Assembly (NCBI GenBank): GCA_030832235.1
Contig: JAURJO010000485.1
Location: 1 to 15,406, forward strand
Direction of reading: 5' to 3'
From: Verrucomicrobiota bacterium
GTDB taxonomy: Bacteria; Verrucomicrobiota; Verrucomicrobiia; Opitutales; Opitutaceae
Length of the DNA: 15,406 nt
Every line of letters starts with the position of its first letter. Positions within the stretch are counted from its first letter, which is position 1. Of this stretch, positions 1-7,139 are shown in pieces. Below the pieces are notes generated by a model. It saw nothing but the letters and a program-made list of their open reading frames with translations, was not told the DNA's origin and ran no database searches. Position numbers and translations under genes: made by a program.

Positions 1-150
1 GAGGAGCGCGGCGTCTCGAAGACCGTCTCGATGAAGTTCAATGCCGAGCGCGGCGAGGCCGAGGCCCAGCCGACCACCCTCGCCGACTCCGTCCGCCAGG
101 CCCGCCAGTCCGCCACGCAAACAACCACCACGCAGCCCGCGACGGCCTGA
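1..150 (+). CDS. C-terminal end of an unidentified protein (5' partial)
   Basis: Frame 1 is open from the left edge to a TGA at 148-150 and encodes 49 residues. The tail is charged, then rich in Gln, Thr and Ala and ends TTTTQPATA, which looks like a disordered C-terminus. The body of the gene is outside the window and no domain is visible, so no function is proposed. It converges on the secretion ATPase gene, whose stop codon lies 7 bp downstream. It could be a chance open frame, but the tight convergent spacing and the hairpin around its stop codon favour a real gene end. Confidence 0.5.
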   Translation, partial: EERGVSKTVSMKFNAERGEAEAQPTTLADSVRQARQSATQTTTTQPATA

Positions 151-170
151 TCCGCCGTCAGGTGATCAGG
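141..170. terminator. Two overlapping inverted repeats between convergent genes
   Basis: Two mutually exclusive hairpins can form here. GACGGC (141-146) pairs with GCCGTC (154-159) around a 7-nt loop that contains the TGA of the left gene. CCTGATC (146-152) pairs with GATCAGG (164-170) around an 11-nt loop that contains the stop codon of the minus-strand ATPase gene. Neither is followed by a T-tract, so a classical intrinsic terminator is not proven. A bidirectional transcription end between convergent genes is the likeliest role. Confidence 0.4.
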
Positions 171-2341
171 TCGGGTGGGACGTTCGCGAGGGCTTCCTCG
201 ATGGTGGTGAGGCCCTGTTTCACCTTGAGCATCGAGTCCTGGTGGAGGGTCTTCATGCCGTTCTTCATCGCGATGCGCTTCAGTTCGGCGACCTCGACCT
301 CCTTGTTGATGGCCTCCGTGAGCTCCTCGGAGTTGGTCATGAGCTCGTGGATGCCAACGCGGCCCTTGTAGCCGATGCCGCCGCAGGCGGGGCAACCGTG
401 CTGGCTGGCCTTGAAGATCTGGCCGCTCCAGCCGATCGCCTTTTCAAGCAGGGCCTTCTCCCGGCCCTGCGGCTCATAGGGGACTTTGCAGCCCTTGCAC
501 ACGCGGCGGAGCAGACGCTGCGCGCAGACGCAGATCAGCGACGCGGAGATGTTGAACGGCTCGACGCCCATCTCTCCGATGCGGGCGACCGTCGAAGGCG
601 CGTCGTTCGTGTGCAGGGTCGAGACCAGCAGGTGACCGGTGAGTGCGGCCTCGACCGCGATGTTCGCGGTCTCCTCGTCGCGGATTTCGCCCACGAGGAT
701 GATGTCGGGGTCCATGCGCAGGTAGCAGCGCAGCGCCCGGGCGAACGTCAGGCCGATCTGCCGGTTCATCTGCATCTGGTTCAGGCCCGGCAGGGTGTAC
801 TCGATCGGGTCCTCGGCGGTCTGGATGTTCACGTCGGGCGTGTTCACCTCGGAGAGCGCCGAGTAGAGAGTCATCGACTTGCCCGAGCCCGTGGGGCCGC
901 AATGCAGAATCATCCCGTAGGGCTGGCGGATGCAGTCGCGGTACTTGGCGAGGTTCTCCTCGGAGAAGCCGAGTGCGGGCAGCGGGAGCGTGCTCTTCTG
1001 TTTATCGAGGATGCGCATGACGACCTTCTCGCCGTGGTTCATCGGGCCGGTCGCCACGCGCAGGTCGATGTCGATGTTCTTCTTCGTGAATTTTTTGAAA
1101 ACGATGCGTCCGTCCTGCGGCAACCGGCGCTCGGAGATGTCCAGGTTGCACATGATCTTCAGGCGCGCGACCATCGCGCCCGTGACCTGCTTGGGCAGCC
1201 GCAGTTTCTCCTGGCAAAGGCCGTCGATGCGGTAGCGCACCAGCAGGTCCTTCTCCATCGGCTCAATGTGGATGTCGGACGCGCCGGACACGTAGGCGTC
1301 CTCGATGATACGGTTGGCCAGCTGGATGACCGGCGCGGAGTCCTCTCCCTCGAGGTCGGCCGCGGAGATGTCGCCTTTGCCGTCTTCCGTGTAGGCGGTG
1401 CTGATGACCTCGGCGACCGAGGAGATGTCCACGTCTTCGGTCGCAGCGGGGCCCGCCTTGGCCTCCTTGAAGTGCTTCTTGAGCAGCGCCTCGAAAAGCG
1501 TGGCCGATACTACCCGCACTTCGTCGATCGATGATTCCGTCGCCTGCGAGAAAGCCTCCCGCCGGGCGTAGTCCAGCGGGTTGGTCATCAGCGCTGCGAT
1601 CGAGCTCGGACCGAGACGTTTGCAGGGGAACACGCCCTCGCGGCGGATGATCGCGTCACCGGTCACCTCGATCAGTTTCTCGTCGACCTCGATTTCTTCC
1701 AGGCGGGTGACGAGCGGCAGATCGGTGAGGCGGGAGATGAAACGAGCGGTGTCGTCGGCTGCGGGCGTGAACTTGGGATCCACCATCCGGTGGATGAGCG
1801 CGGAGGAGTACTCGGCGACTTCCTTGAGCAACTCGAGGTCCTTGGCGGTAAATTCGCAGTTGGCAGCCGTGGCGGGCTCCTTGTTCAGGACCTGGATCGC
1901 TCCCAGCGTGATGGTCGTCTTGAGCGGCACCGTGAGCATCGACTTCACCTCGAAGCCGGTGGTCTTTGCCAGCGAGGCCATCTGCTGCGGGTTATCGCTA
2001 TGGCTGAAGAACAGCGGCTCGCCCGTCTGAATAACTTTGCCGACGTTTCCAGTGCCGGTCGGCAGTCGCATTGCCAGCAGTTTGGAAGCCGTCTCCTGGA
2101 AGTGTTTTTCCTTCGCCGGATCTCCGGCCCACAAAGACGGCGAGTAGTAGACGTGCTTGAACGCAATCTCCGTGCCCTCGACCAGGTACAGGGTCATCGA
2201 CTGCGCCTGCAGCGCCTCGACGACCTTGGACGCCGTGAGCTCGATCACGGAGGCTACGTCCTCCCGGCTGGGCACGGCCTTGGAAATGACCTTGATCAGC
2301 AGGGAGCGCCGCAGGGTGCCGGTGGGGGAGAGCGAGGCCAT
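158..2341 (-). CDS. GAF-domain GspE/PilB family type II secretion / type IV pilus assembly ATPase
   Basis: Cytoplasmic hexameric ATPase that would power a type II secretion or type IV pilus machine. The 727 residues divide into an N-terminal GAF-like domain (about 25-188), a GspE N-terminal-type domain (about 200-295), an acidic linker, and the C-terminal ATPase (about 335-725). Visible ATPase motifs are the Asp box DIHIEP (356-361), Walker A GPTGSGKS (482-489), Walker B with DPDIILVGEIRD (544-555), the His box STLHTND (574-580), and a zinc-binding cysteine tetrad C615/C618/C650/C653. Standard GspE and PilB proteins are roughly 500-570 residues and lack GAF, so the extra length is the added sensor-like domain. 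The ATG at 2341 gives a sensible N-terminus, although no strong ribosome binding site is visible. No pilus or secretin genes lie in the window, so GspE and PilB cannot be told apart. The family assignment is very secure; a regulatory role for GAF is inference. Confidence 0.95.
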   Translation of the reverse strand: MASLSPTGTLRRSLLIKVISKAVPSREDVASVIELTASKVVEALQAQSMTLYLVEGTEIAFKHVYYSPSLWAGDPAKEKHFQETASKLLAMRLPTGTGNVGKVIQTGEPLFFSHSDNPQQMASLAKTTGFEVKSMLTVPLKTTITLGAIQVLNKEPATAANCEFTAKDLELLKEVAEYSSALIHRMVDPKFTPAADDTARFISRLTDLPLVTRLEEIEVDEKLIEVTGDAIIRREGVFPCKRLGPSSIAALMTNPLDYARREAFSQATESSIDEVRVVSATLFEALLKKHFKEAKAGPAATEDVDISSVAEVISTAYTEDGKGDISAADLEGEDSAPVIQLANRIIEDAYVSGASDIHIEPMEKDLLVRYRIDGLCQEKLRLPKQVTGAMVARLKIMCNLDISERRLPQDGRIVFKKFTKKNIDIDLRVATGPMNHGEKVVMRILDKQKSTLPLPALGFSEENLAKYRDCIRQPYGMILHCGPTGSGKSMTLYSALSEVNTPDVNIQTAEDPIEYTLPGLNQMQMNRQIGLTFARALRCYLRMDPDIILVGEIRDEETANIAVEAALTGHLLVSTLHTNDAPSTVARIGEMGVEPFNISASLICVCAQRLLRRVCKGCKVPYEPQGREKALLEKAIGWSGQIFKASQHGCPACGGIGYKGRVGIHELMTNSEELTEAINKEVEVAELKRIAMKNGMKTLHQDSMLKVKQGLTTIEEALANVPPDLIT

Positions 2342-2383
2342 GGAAGTAGGGCGACGCTGCGAGGCGCCTGCGGGGTTGTCAAA

Positions 2384-2399
2384 GCCGCGGGCCTGCGGC
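2384..2399. other. Small inverted repeat in the divergent intergenic region
   Basis: GCCGC (2384-2388) and GCGGC (2395-2399) flank a 6-nt spacer in the 83-bp gap between the divergently transcribed ATPase and yraN genes. The gap must hold both promoters, but I cannot see convincing -35/-10 boxes. In DNA this GC-rich the repeat could be chance. Confidence 0.2.
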
Positions 2400-2424
2400 G
2401 GACTGCCCCCCGGTCGCCCCTGCT

Positions 2425-2859
2425 ATGTTTGCCCTCTTTCGTCGTCTTTTTGCGCTCACGTCGCGCGGGAATGCCGACACGGGAGCGGCCGCCGAGGAGG
2501 AGGCGGCGCGGTGGCTGCAGAAAGAGCGCGGATTCCGGATCGCCGCCCGCAATTGGCGTAGCCCGGATGACCGAAGGGAGGAAATCGATCTGGTGGCGCG
2601 TGACGGTGACGCGCTCGTCTTCGTCGAGGTGAAGGCCCGGGCCCGGGGCGCGCTCGTCCCGGGCTATTACGCGGTGAATCGACGGAAGAAAACTGTGCTG
2701 CGGCGTGCGATCACGGCGTACCTGCGCCGGCTGCGGGAAAAACCGCGCACGTTCCGGCTCGATGTGGTGGAAGTGGTGCCGGCGGCCGATGGCAAGGGCA
2801 CACCAGAAGTGCTCCACTTCGAGAATATCCCGCTTTTTCCGAAGCACTTCCGGCCGTGA
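2425..2859 (+). CDS. yraN: YraN / UPF0102 family protein (putative endonuclease fold)
   Basis: A 144-residue protein of the UPF0102/YraN family, which has a restriction-endonuclease-like (Holliday-junction-resolvase-like) fold and no settled cellular role. Family landmarks appear in order: the AAAEEEAARWL helix (21-31), the ARNWRS strand (41-46), EIDLVARDG (53-61), LVFVEVKARA (64-73) and RLDVVEV (111-117). The PD-(D/E)xK-type residues D55, E68 and K70 are present. The usual Gly before the EID motif is replaced by Glu (REEID). Length is slightly above the common 110-130 residues because of a short N-terminal extension. It is divergent from the ATPase gene and converges on the Rsm22-like gene. 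The start is the ATG at 2425; there is no strong Shine-Dalgarno. Confidence 0.9.
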   Translation: MFALFRRLFALTSRGNADTGAAAEEEAARWLQKERGFRIAARNWRSPDDRREEIDLVARDGDALVFVEVKARARGALVPGYYAVNRRKKTVLRRAITAYLRRLREKPRTFRLDVVEVVPAADGKGTPEVLHFENIPLFPKHFRP

Positions 2860-2866
2860 GCGGCCG
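2851..2866. terminator. Hairpin at the end of yraN, stop codon in the loop
   Basis: CGGCCG (2851-2856), loop TGAG (2857-2860), CGGCCG (2861-2866) makes a perfect 6-bp GC stem. The loop contains the yraN TGA. It lies between convergent genes (yraN and the Rsm22-like gene, 15 bp apart), a natural place for a bidirectional terminator. There is no T-tract. Confidence 0.4.
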
Positions 2867-2874
2867 CGCCGACG

Positions 2875-3873
2875 TCACTTCGCTGCTTCCGCCGCCTCGC
2901 CTCCAGTCACGCGGGTGCCGTCCCGCCGCCACCGATAGACGAGCGGCTCGCGGGTCCGCTCCAATTCCTTGAAGAGCCGCGCGTCGGCACGCTTGGGCAA
3001 CTCAAGTTCGGCCAGACCGTCGGAGTCGCAGTTCAGCCAACGGGCGAGAGGCTTGAGGTGCTCGACTCGTCCGATCACACGGGAAAGTCCGGCGCGGTCC
3101 TCGCCAGGCGGACGGCGATCCAAAACCAAAAACGAGTAGGGCAGGCTGCGGAGGTCGATACCGGCACGTTGGCCGAATTTCACCCAGCCGGAGTCGGCGA
3201 AAATTCCCGCCGGCGGCGGGGCGAAGAAATGGCACCAGTCGCGCTCGCGACCGGGTGCGAGCACGGGGCAGGCGTGTTCGTGCGTGCACGGGGCGATCAC
3301 TTGAAAACGCTCCCGCAGTCTTTCCCGGGTGGCGCCGAGCGCTCGTGACACCGCGGAGGATCCGGATTCCACCCAAATCACCGCGCTGGCCCTCGCGGCG
3401 AGCGCGAGCAGCGACTCCAAAGCGGCGGCAGGAAGCTCGTTCAGCACGTGGCTGATCACGAGCAGCCCCACGGGGTCCTCGCTGGCGAGCAGGCCAGGTG
3501 TTGCTTGCGCTACGCGAAGCCCCGCCAACTCCCGCGCGGTCGCCGTCGCCGCGTAATCCGCGGCGAGTGGCGAGTGGTCCCAGACGGAGAGACCGGTGCA
3601 CCAATCCGCGCCGAACTCCCGCAGCAGCCGGCGCGAGGCCACCCCGCTGCCGCAACCCCAGTCGAGCACCGGTCCGGACGGCGGCCGCCAGCCGCGCAGT
3701 CGCAGCTCCCGCAGGACGTGATCCCATTTCCAACCGATGCGCTCGCCGTAGGTGAAGTCGTAGCTCGCTAGCTCCGATGTGCTCACCCAGTAGGGGCCTT
3801 CGAACGGTTCTTCGCCGATGAAGCGCCTCCGGAGCCGCGCCAGCGCTTCCCAGTCGAGTTCTTCCCAGGTCAT
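2875..3873 (-). CDS. Rsm22/METTL17-like small ribosomal subunit-associated methyltransferase-fold protein
   Basis: A 332-residue class I SAM-methyltransferase-fold protein resembling the Rsm22 family (mitochondrial METTL17, yeast Rsm22 and bacterial homologues), linked to small ribosomal subunit assembly. Motif I is VLDWGCGSG (69-77). The family-typical cysteine cluster follows: APC196, ACP with C202, and DWCHF with C214, then C282 in WLNCDSDG. In METTL17 the equivalent cysteines bind a 4Fe-4S cluster, so the same is plausible here but not shown. The ATG at 3873 is chosen because it overlaps the upstream gene's TGA as ATGA (3870-3873), a hallmark of translational coupling; an in-frame extension of 133 residues further upstream is low-complexity Arg/Ala sequence antisense-like to the neighbour's frame. 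Alternative: a generic methyltransferase. The cysteine pattern makes Rsm22-like the better call. Confidence 0.8.
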   Translation of the reverse strand: MTWEELDWEALARLRRRFIGEEPFEGPYWVSTSELASYDFTYGERIGWKWDHVLRELRLRGWRPPSGPVLDWGCGSGVASRRLLREFGADWCTGLSVWDHSPLAADYAATATARELAGLRVAQATPGLLASEDPVGLLVISHVLNELPAAALESLLALAARASAVIWVESGSSAVSRALGATRERLRERFQVIAPCTHEHACPVLAPGRERDWCHFFAPPPAGIFADSGWVKFGQRAGIDLRSLPYSFLVLDRRPPGEDRAGLSRVIGRVEHLKPLARWLNCDSDGLAELELPKRADARLFKELERTREPLVYRWRRDGTRVTGGEAAEAAK

Positions 3874-5066
3874 GGCTTCGCCGCGAGGTCCAGCCCGAGG
3901 TGTTTCGCAAGGGCGTGGTGTTTCACACCATAGAACGCCGCCAGTTCGTGCGCCGCCCGGGCCCGCTCCGTCTCTCCCGGCGCGCGTGTCTTCACCGCCG
4001 CGATCATCAGGTTTTTCGCGGTGTGCTCGCCCGAGACGAACTCGAAGGCGCGCGCGCGGTAACCCGCCCATTCCAGAAGGAGCACGCGCAGCGCGTCGGT
4101 GGCGAACTCGGCGTGACGTTCGGCGAAGATCCCGTGCCGCAGCGCCGGCGCGAGCACGGCGGCCGGTGCAAGTTGCGGACGCAGTTCCTTCTGGCAGCAG
4201 GGGGCGACGACCAGCAGCCGCGCGCCCGCCCGGATGCCGAGCGCGAGCGCGTCGTCCGTGGCCGTGTCGCAAGCGTGCAGGGCGATGAGGCCGTCGCAGC
4301 CGTTAGCCGGCACGTCCTTTATGCCACCGGCCACAAAGCCGAGCCGGCCGTCCAGCCCGCAGTCTCGCGCGACGCGGTTGCAGAGTTCGACAAGCGCGGG
4401 ACGGAGCTCGATGCCGGTGAGCCGCGCGTGTTCACCGAGCACCTCGGCGAGGGCGAAGGTGAGGTAACCCTTACCGCTGCCGGCGTCGACGAGGCGCAAC
4501 GGTGGGTCGCCTTCCGGGCGCGCTTCCGGGAATGCCTCGTTTATCAGGGGCGTCAGCAGTTCCGCGAAGCGCTGCACCTGCCGGAGCTTGTCCGCCATGC
4601 CCTCGCGGGGACGCCCCTGCGCGTTGGTGATCCCGAGCTCGCGCAGCCAGCGCGCGTCGGCGGAAACGGGATGTCGCTTGGCGCGATCGTGGCCGGCTCC
4701 GACTGGAGCCGTCGTTTCCGTGGACCGCATTGTACGAAGTCGCGCGGTGCCGTCGGGCTGGCATTCGAGCTGCGCGTTGACGTCTGCGGCGAACAGGTGG
4801 GCGTCGAGAAATTCCTTTCCGATGAGCCGTTCCAGTTCGGCCACGGCGCTGGCCGGTGCGTGGTTCTTCGTGATGTCGCGGTCGGCATGGCGCCACACGA
4901 AGCTGAGATGAGGTCCGGATTTGAGCGCGACCGGTCTCACGTGAAGATTACGGGGTCCGTCCGCTGCGCCGACGGGTTTTCCCAGCGTGAGCTTCGTGAG
5001 GGTGTTGTCCGCGACGGTGCGGTGCAGCAGCTCGAGGAAGCGTTCGCGGGCGGGCGTGGCGGGCAT
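3870..5066 (-). CDS. Class I SAM-dependent methyltransferase, PF13679-like
   Basis: A 398-residue protein with a variable N-terminal domain (about 1-185) and a C-terminal Rossmann-type methyltransferase domain. Motifs seen are LVDAGSGKGY (192-201, SAM-binding motif I), GIELRP (218-223), LHACDT (263-268) and APCCQKEL (288-295). The HACDTATD and CCQ signatures are typical of the Methyltransf_32 (PF13679) group, whose substrates are mostly unknown; an RNA substrate is a guess based on the partner gene. It is the first gene of a minus-strand operon and its stop overlaps the Rsm22-like start by 4 bp. The ATG at 5066 (MPATPARERF) is preferred; an ATG at 5162 would add 32 residues lacking family character and would run through the intergenic region towards the next gene. 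Confidence 0.85.
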   Translation of the reverse strand: MPATPARERFLELLHRTVADNTLTKLTLGKPVGAADGPRNLHVRPVALKSGPHLSFVWRHADRDITKNHAPASAVAELERLIGKEFLDAHLFAADVNAQLECQPDGTARLRTMRSTETTAPVGAGHDRAKRHPVSADARWLRELGITNAQGRPREGMADKLRQVQRFAELLTPLINEAFPEARPEGDPPLRLVDAGSGKGYLTFALAEVLGEHARLTGIELRPALVELCNRVARDCGLDGRLGFVAGGIKDVPANGCDGLIALHACDTATDDALALGIRAGARLLVVAPCCQKELRPQLAPAAVLAPALRHGIFAERHAEFATDALRVLLLEWAGYRARAFEFVSGEHTAKNLMIAAVKTRAPGETERARAAHELAAFYGVKHHALAKHLGLDLAAKP

Positions 5067-5123
5067 CGGTGGGAGCGAAGCGGCCGCGCTGCGGATGTCG
5101 AGCGACGCGCTCACGGGATTGCG

Positions 5124-5137
5124 GGTTGTGCGCAACC
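5124..5137. promoter_or_regulatory. Short palindrome in the divergent promoter region
   Basis: GGTTG-TGCG-CAACC is a near-perfect dyad in the 114-bp gap between the divergent methyltransferase operon and the oxidoreductase gene. It could be an operator for either direction. No convincing sigma-70 boxes could be placed around it, so this is only a candidate. Confidence 0.25.
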
Positions 5138-5180
5138 TGCGTTGGCACTTTGTTCTCCGCACCCCCCGAACAAATTCCCC

Positions 5181-6455
5181 ATGAAACTGAGTCGTCGTCG
5201 GTTCCTCCGTAACTCCGCCCTCGCGCTGGGCGTGCCCACCATCATCCCCGGGTCAGCCCTCGGCCTGAACGGGGCCGTCGCACCGAGCAACCGCATCGTC
5301 GTCGGCGGCATTGGTCTCGGACCGCGCGGCCGCGAGGTGCTCAAGGGTTTTCTCAGCCAGTCCGATGTGCAGTTCGTGATGATCGCAGACGTGCAGAAGA
5401 CGCGCCGCGAGGTCATCCGCGTCATGGTGAACCGCCAGTACAACAACCAGGACTGCGCGGAGACGCGCGACATGTTTGAGGTGCTCGGCCGCAAGGACAT
5501 CGACGCCGTCGTGATCGCCACCGGCGACCGCTGGCACGCGGTCTTGTCGATCCTCGCCGCCAAGGCCGGCAAGGACATCTATTGCGAGAAGCCTTGCAGC
5601 ATGACGGTGCGCGAAAGCCAGGAGCTGGCCGATGCGGTGAACCGCTACGGCCGGGTCTTCCAGGCCGGCACCCAGCGGCGCAACGTCGACAACTTCCAGT
5701 TCGCCGCCGGTCTGGCGCGCGGGGGCAAGCTCGGCCGCATCCACACCGTGCACGCGGGAATCCTGCAGCTCGAGGAAAGCCACAACTGGCTGCCCGCCGA
5801 GACCGAGCCGGGCTTGGACGTCTGCGACTGGGACCGCTGGCTCGGGCCCGCGCCGTGGCGCCCGTACAACAAGGAGTATGTCAACGGCCGCTGGCGGGGT
5901 TATTATGATTTCCACGGTGGCGCCGCGCTCCCGGAGTGGGGCGCGCACACCGTCGATCTCTGCCAGTGGGGCGCGAGTGCCGATGCGACTACCCCGGTGG
6001 AGTATGAAGCCGAAGGGCAGACGATTCACGCGCGTTACGCCAATGGCGTGAAGCTCGTGATGCGCCGCGCGGGCTTCAAGGGCGAGGGCAACTGGGTCGC
6101 TCCCGGCACCTGTCCGGTCCGTTTCGAGGGCGACGAGGGCTGGGTCGAGGCCGCGGATTCCGGCAAGGTCGCGGTCTCCAACCCGAAACTCCTCGAGGGC
6201 GGCACCCCGGCGCCGATGGCCGGCACCGATCCTTCGAAGCATGTGCGCGATTTCCTCAATTGCGTGAAATCCCGCGCGAAACCGGCCGCCAACGCCGACG
6301 TTACCCGACGCGGCCACATTGTGTCCCACGTGGCGGCGATCGGCTGGCGGCTCGGACGTAAGGTTAACTTCGACCCGGTCTCGGAAACCTTCCGCGACGA
6401 CGTCGAGGCGAACCGCATGTGCAGCCGCGCCCGCCGTGCGCCGTGGCACGCTTGA
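5181..6455 (+). CDS. Tat-exported Gfo/Idh/MocA family oxidoreductase
   Basis: A 424-residue NAD(P)-dependent dehydrogenase-type protein that would oxidise or reduce a sugar or cyclitol derivative. The N-terminus carries a twin-arginine signal, SRRRFLR (4-10), followed by a hydrophobic stretch to about residue 29, so it is predicted to be periplasmic. The Rossmann region begins at IVVGGIGLGPRG (39-50), the diagnostic CEKPCS motif is at 135-140, and the catalytic-region motif PEWGAHTVDLCQW spans 251-263 with H256 as the likely catalytic histidine. Secreted members of this family are abundantly paralogous in Planctomycetota and Verrucomicrobiota; the substrate cannot be read from sequence. The ATG at 5181 gives the exact Tat signal, whereas upstream in-frame codons read into the divergent gene. 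It sits 21 bp before the HEAT-repeat gene and is probably co-transcribed with it. Confidence 0.93.
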   Translation: MKLSRRRFLRNSALALGVPTIIPGSALGLNGAVAPSNRIVVGGIGLGPRGREVLKGFLSQSDVQFVMIADVQKTRREVIRVMVNRQYNNQDCAETRDMFEVLGRKDIDAVVIATGDRWHAVLSILAAKAGKDIYCEKPCSMTVRESQELADAVNRYGRVFQAGTQRRNVDNFQFAAGLARGGKLGRIHTVHAGILQLEESHNWLPAETEPGLDVCDWDRWLGPAPWRPYNKEYVNGRWRGYYDFHGGAALPEWGAHTVDLCQWGASADATTPVEYEAEGQTIHARYANGVKLVMRRAGFKGEGNWVAPGTCPVRFEGDEGWVEAADSGKVAVSNPKLLEGGTPAPMAGTDPSKHVRDFLNCVKSRAKPAANADVTRRGHIVSHVAAIGWRLGRKVNFDPVSETFRDDVEANRMCSRARRAPWHA

Positions 6456-6476
6456 AACCCTGAACCCGGTCACCCC

Positions 6477-7139
6477 ATGAAGAGTCGTATTTCATTCGTT
6501 GGTCTGCTCGCCGTGATCGCGGCCGTCACTGGTGTCGGCGCCCCCGCGGCGAACCGCGAGGCCGAGGCCCTCGCCGTTCTCAACAACTCCGCCGCGGAGC
6601 TGAAGGACAAGGCCCGCGCCTGCCAGACGCTCGCCGATTTCGGTGGCGCGAAATCCATCGCCACGCTTTCGGCGCTGCTCGCCGACGAGAAGTTGGGCGA
6701 CTACGCCCGCAGCGGACTCGAGTCGATGGCCGATCCGGGAGCCGGCGCGGCCTTGCGACGTGCCCTCGGCAAACTGAGCGGCCGTCAGCTCGCCGGCGCG
6801 ATCAATTCGCTCGGCGTGAGACGCGACAACGCGGCCGTGGCAGACCTGCGCAAGCTGGCCCTGGCGAACAACCCGGACTCCGCCCCCGCGGCGGTGGCGG
6901 CACTCGGACTGATCGGCAACGCCGACGCCGCCCAGGCGTTGCAGGCCGTGCTGGATATAGGGCCGGCCGGGCTGCGGCTGCCTGCCGCGCACGCGTCGAT
7001 CATCGCGGCGGAACAGCTCGCCAAGGCCGGTAACGCCGCAGCGGCGCGCAAGCTGCTTGAGGTCGCCGTGAAGGCGGTACCCACGGGCCCTTCGACCGAC
7101 GCTGCCCGCCGCCAGCTCGCGGCGCTGCCCGCGCGTTGA
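6477..7139 (+). CDS. Secreted HEAT-repeat protein
   Basis: A 220-residue protein starting MKSRISFVGLLAVIAAV with a probable signal peptide cleaved near residues 22-25. The rest is Ala/Leu-rich helical sequence with repeated units of about 30 residues (for example around AKSIATLSALLADEKLG, LRKLALANNPDSAPAAVAAL and DAAQALQAVLDIG), typical of HEAT/PBS-lyase-type repeats. Such repeats are binding scaffolds, and in PVC bacteria they often precede a catalytic domain such as DUF1080; here the protein stops after the repeats. It lies directly after the Gfo/Idh/MocA gene, suggesting a shared periplasmic role. The start is the ATG at 6477; no strong Shine-Dalgarno is seen. Confidence 0.85.
   Translation: MKSRISFVGLLAVIAAVTGVGAPAANREAEALAVLNNSAAELKDKARACQTLADFGGAKSIATLSALLADEKLGDYARSGLESMADPGAGAALRRALGKLSGRQLAGAINSLGVRRDNAAVADLRKLALANNPDSAPAAVAALGLIGNADAAQALQAVLDIGPAGLRLPAAHASIIAAEQLAKAGNAAAARKLLEVAVKAVPTGPSTDAARRQLAALPAR

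Noticed and set aside
41..1534. Long plus-strand open frame (~497 residues) opposite the secretion ATPase gene
   Set aside because: It is an antisense shadow: the minus strand encodes an unmistakable GspE/PilB ATPase with all motifs, and the plus-frame product is Arg/Asp/Val-rich with no domain.
5142..5157. Possible sigma-54 promoter (TTGGCAC...) upstream of the oxidoreductase
   Set aside because: TGGCAC matches the -24 element, but the required GC/TTGC at the -12 spacing is absent.
5253..6473. 406-residue minus-strand open frame opposite the oxidoreductase
   Set aside because: It is a composition-driven shadow of the Gfo/Idh/MocA gene, with no recognisable motif.
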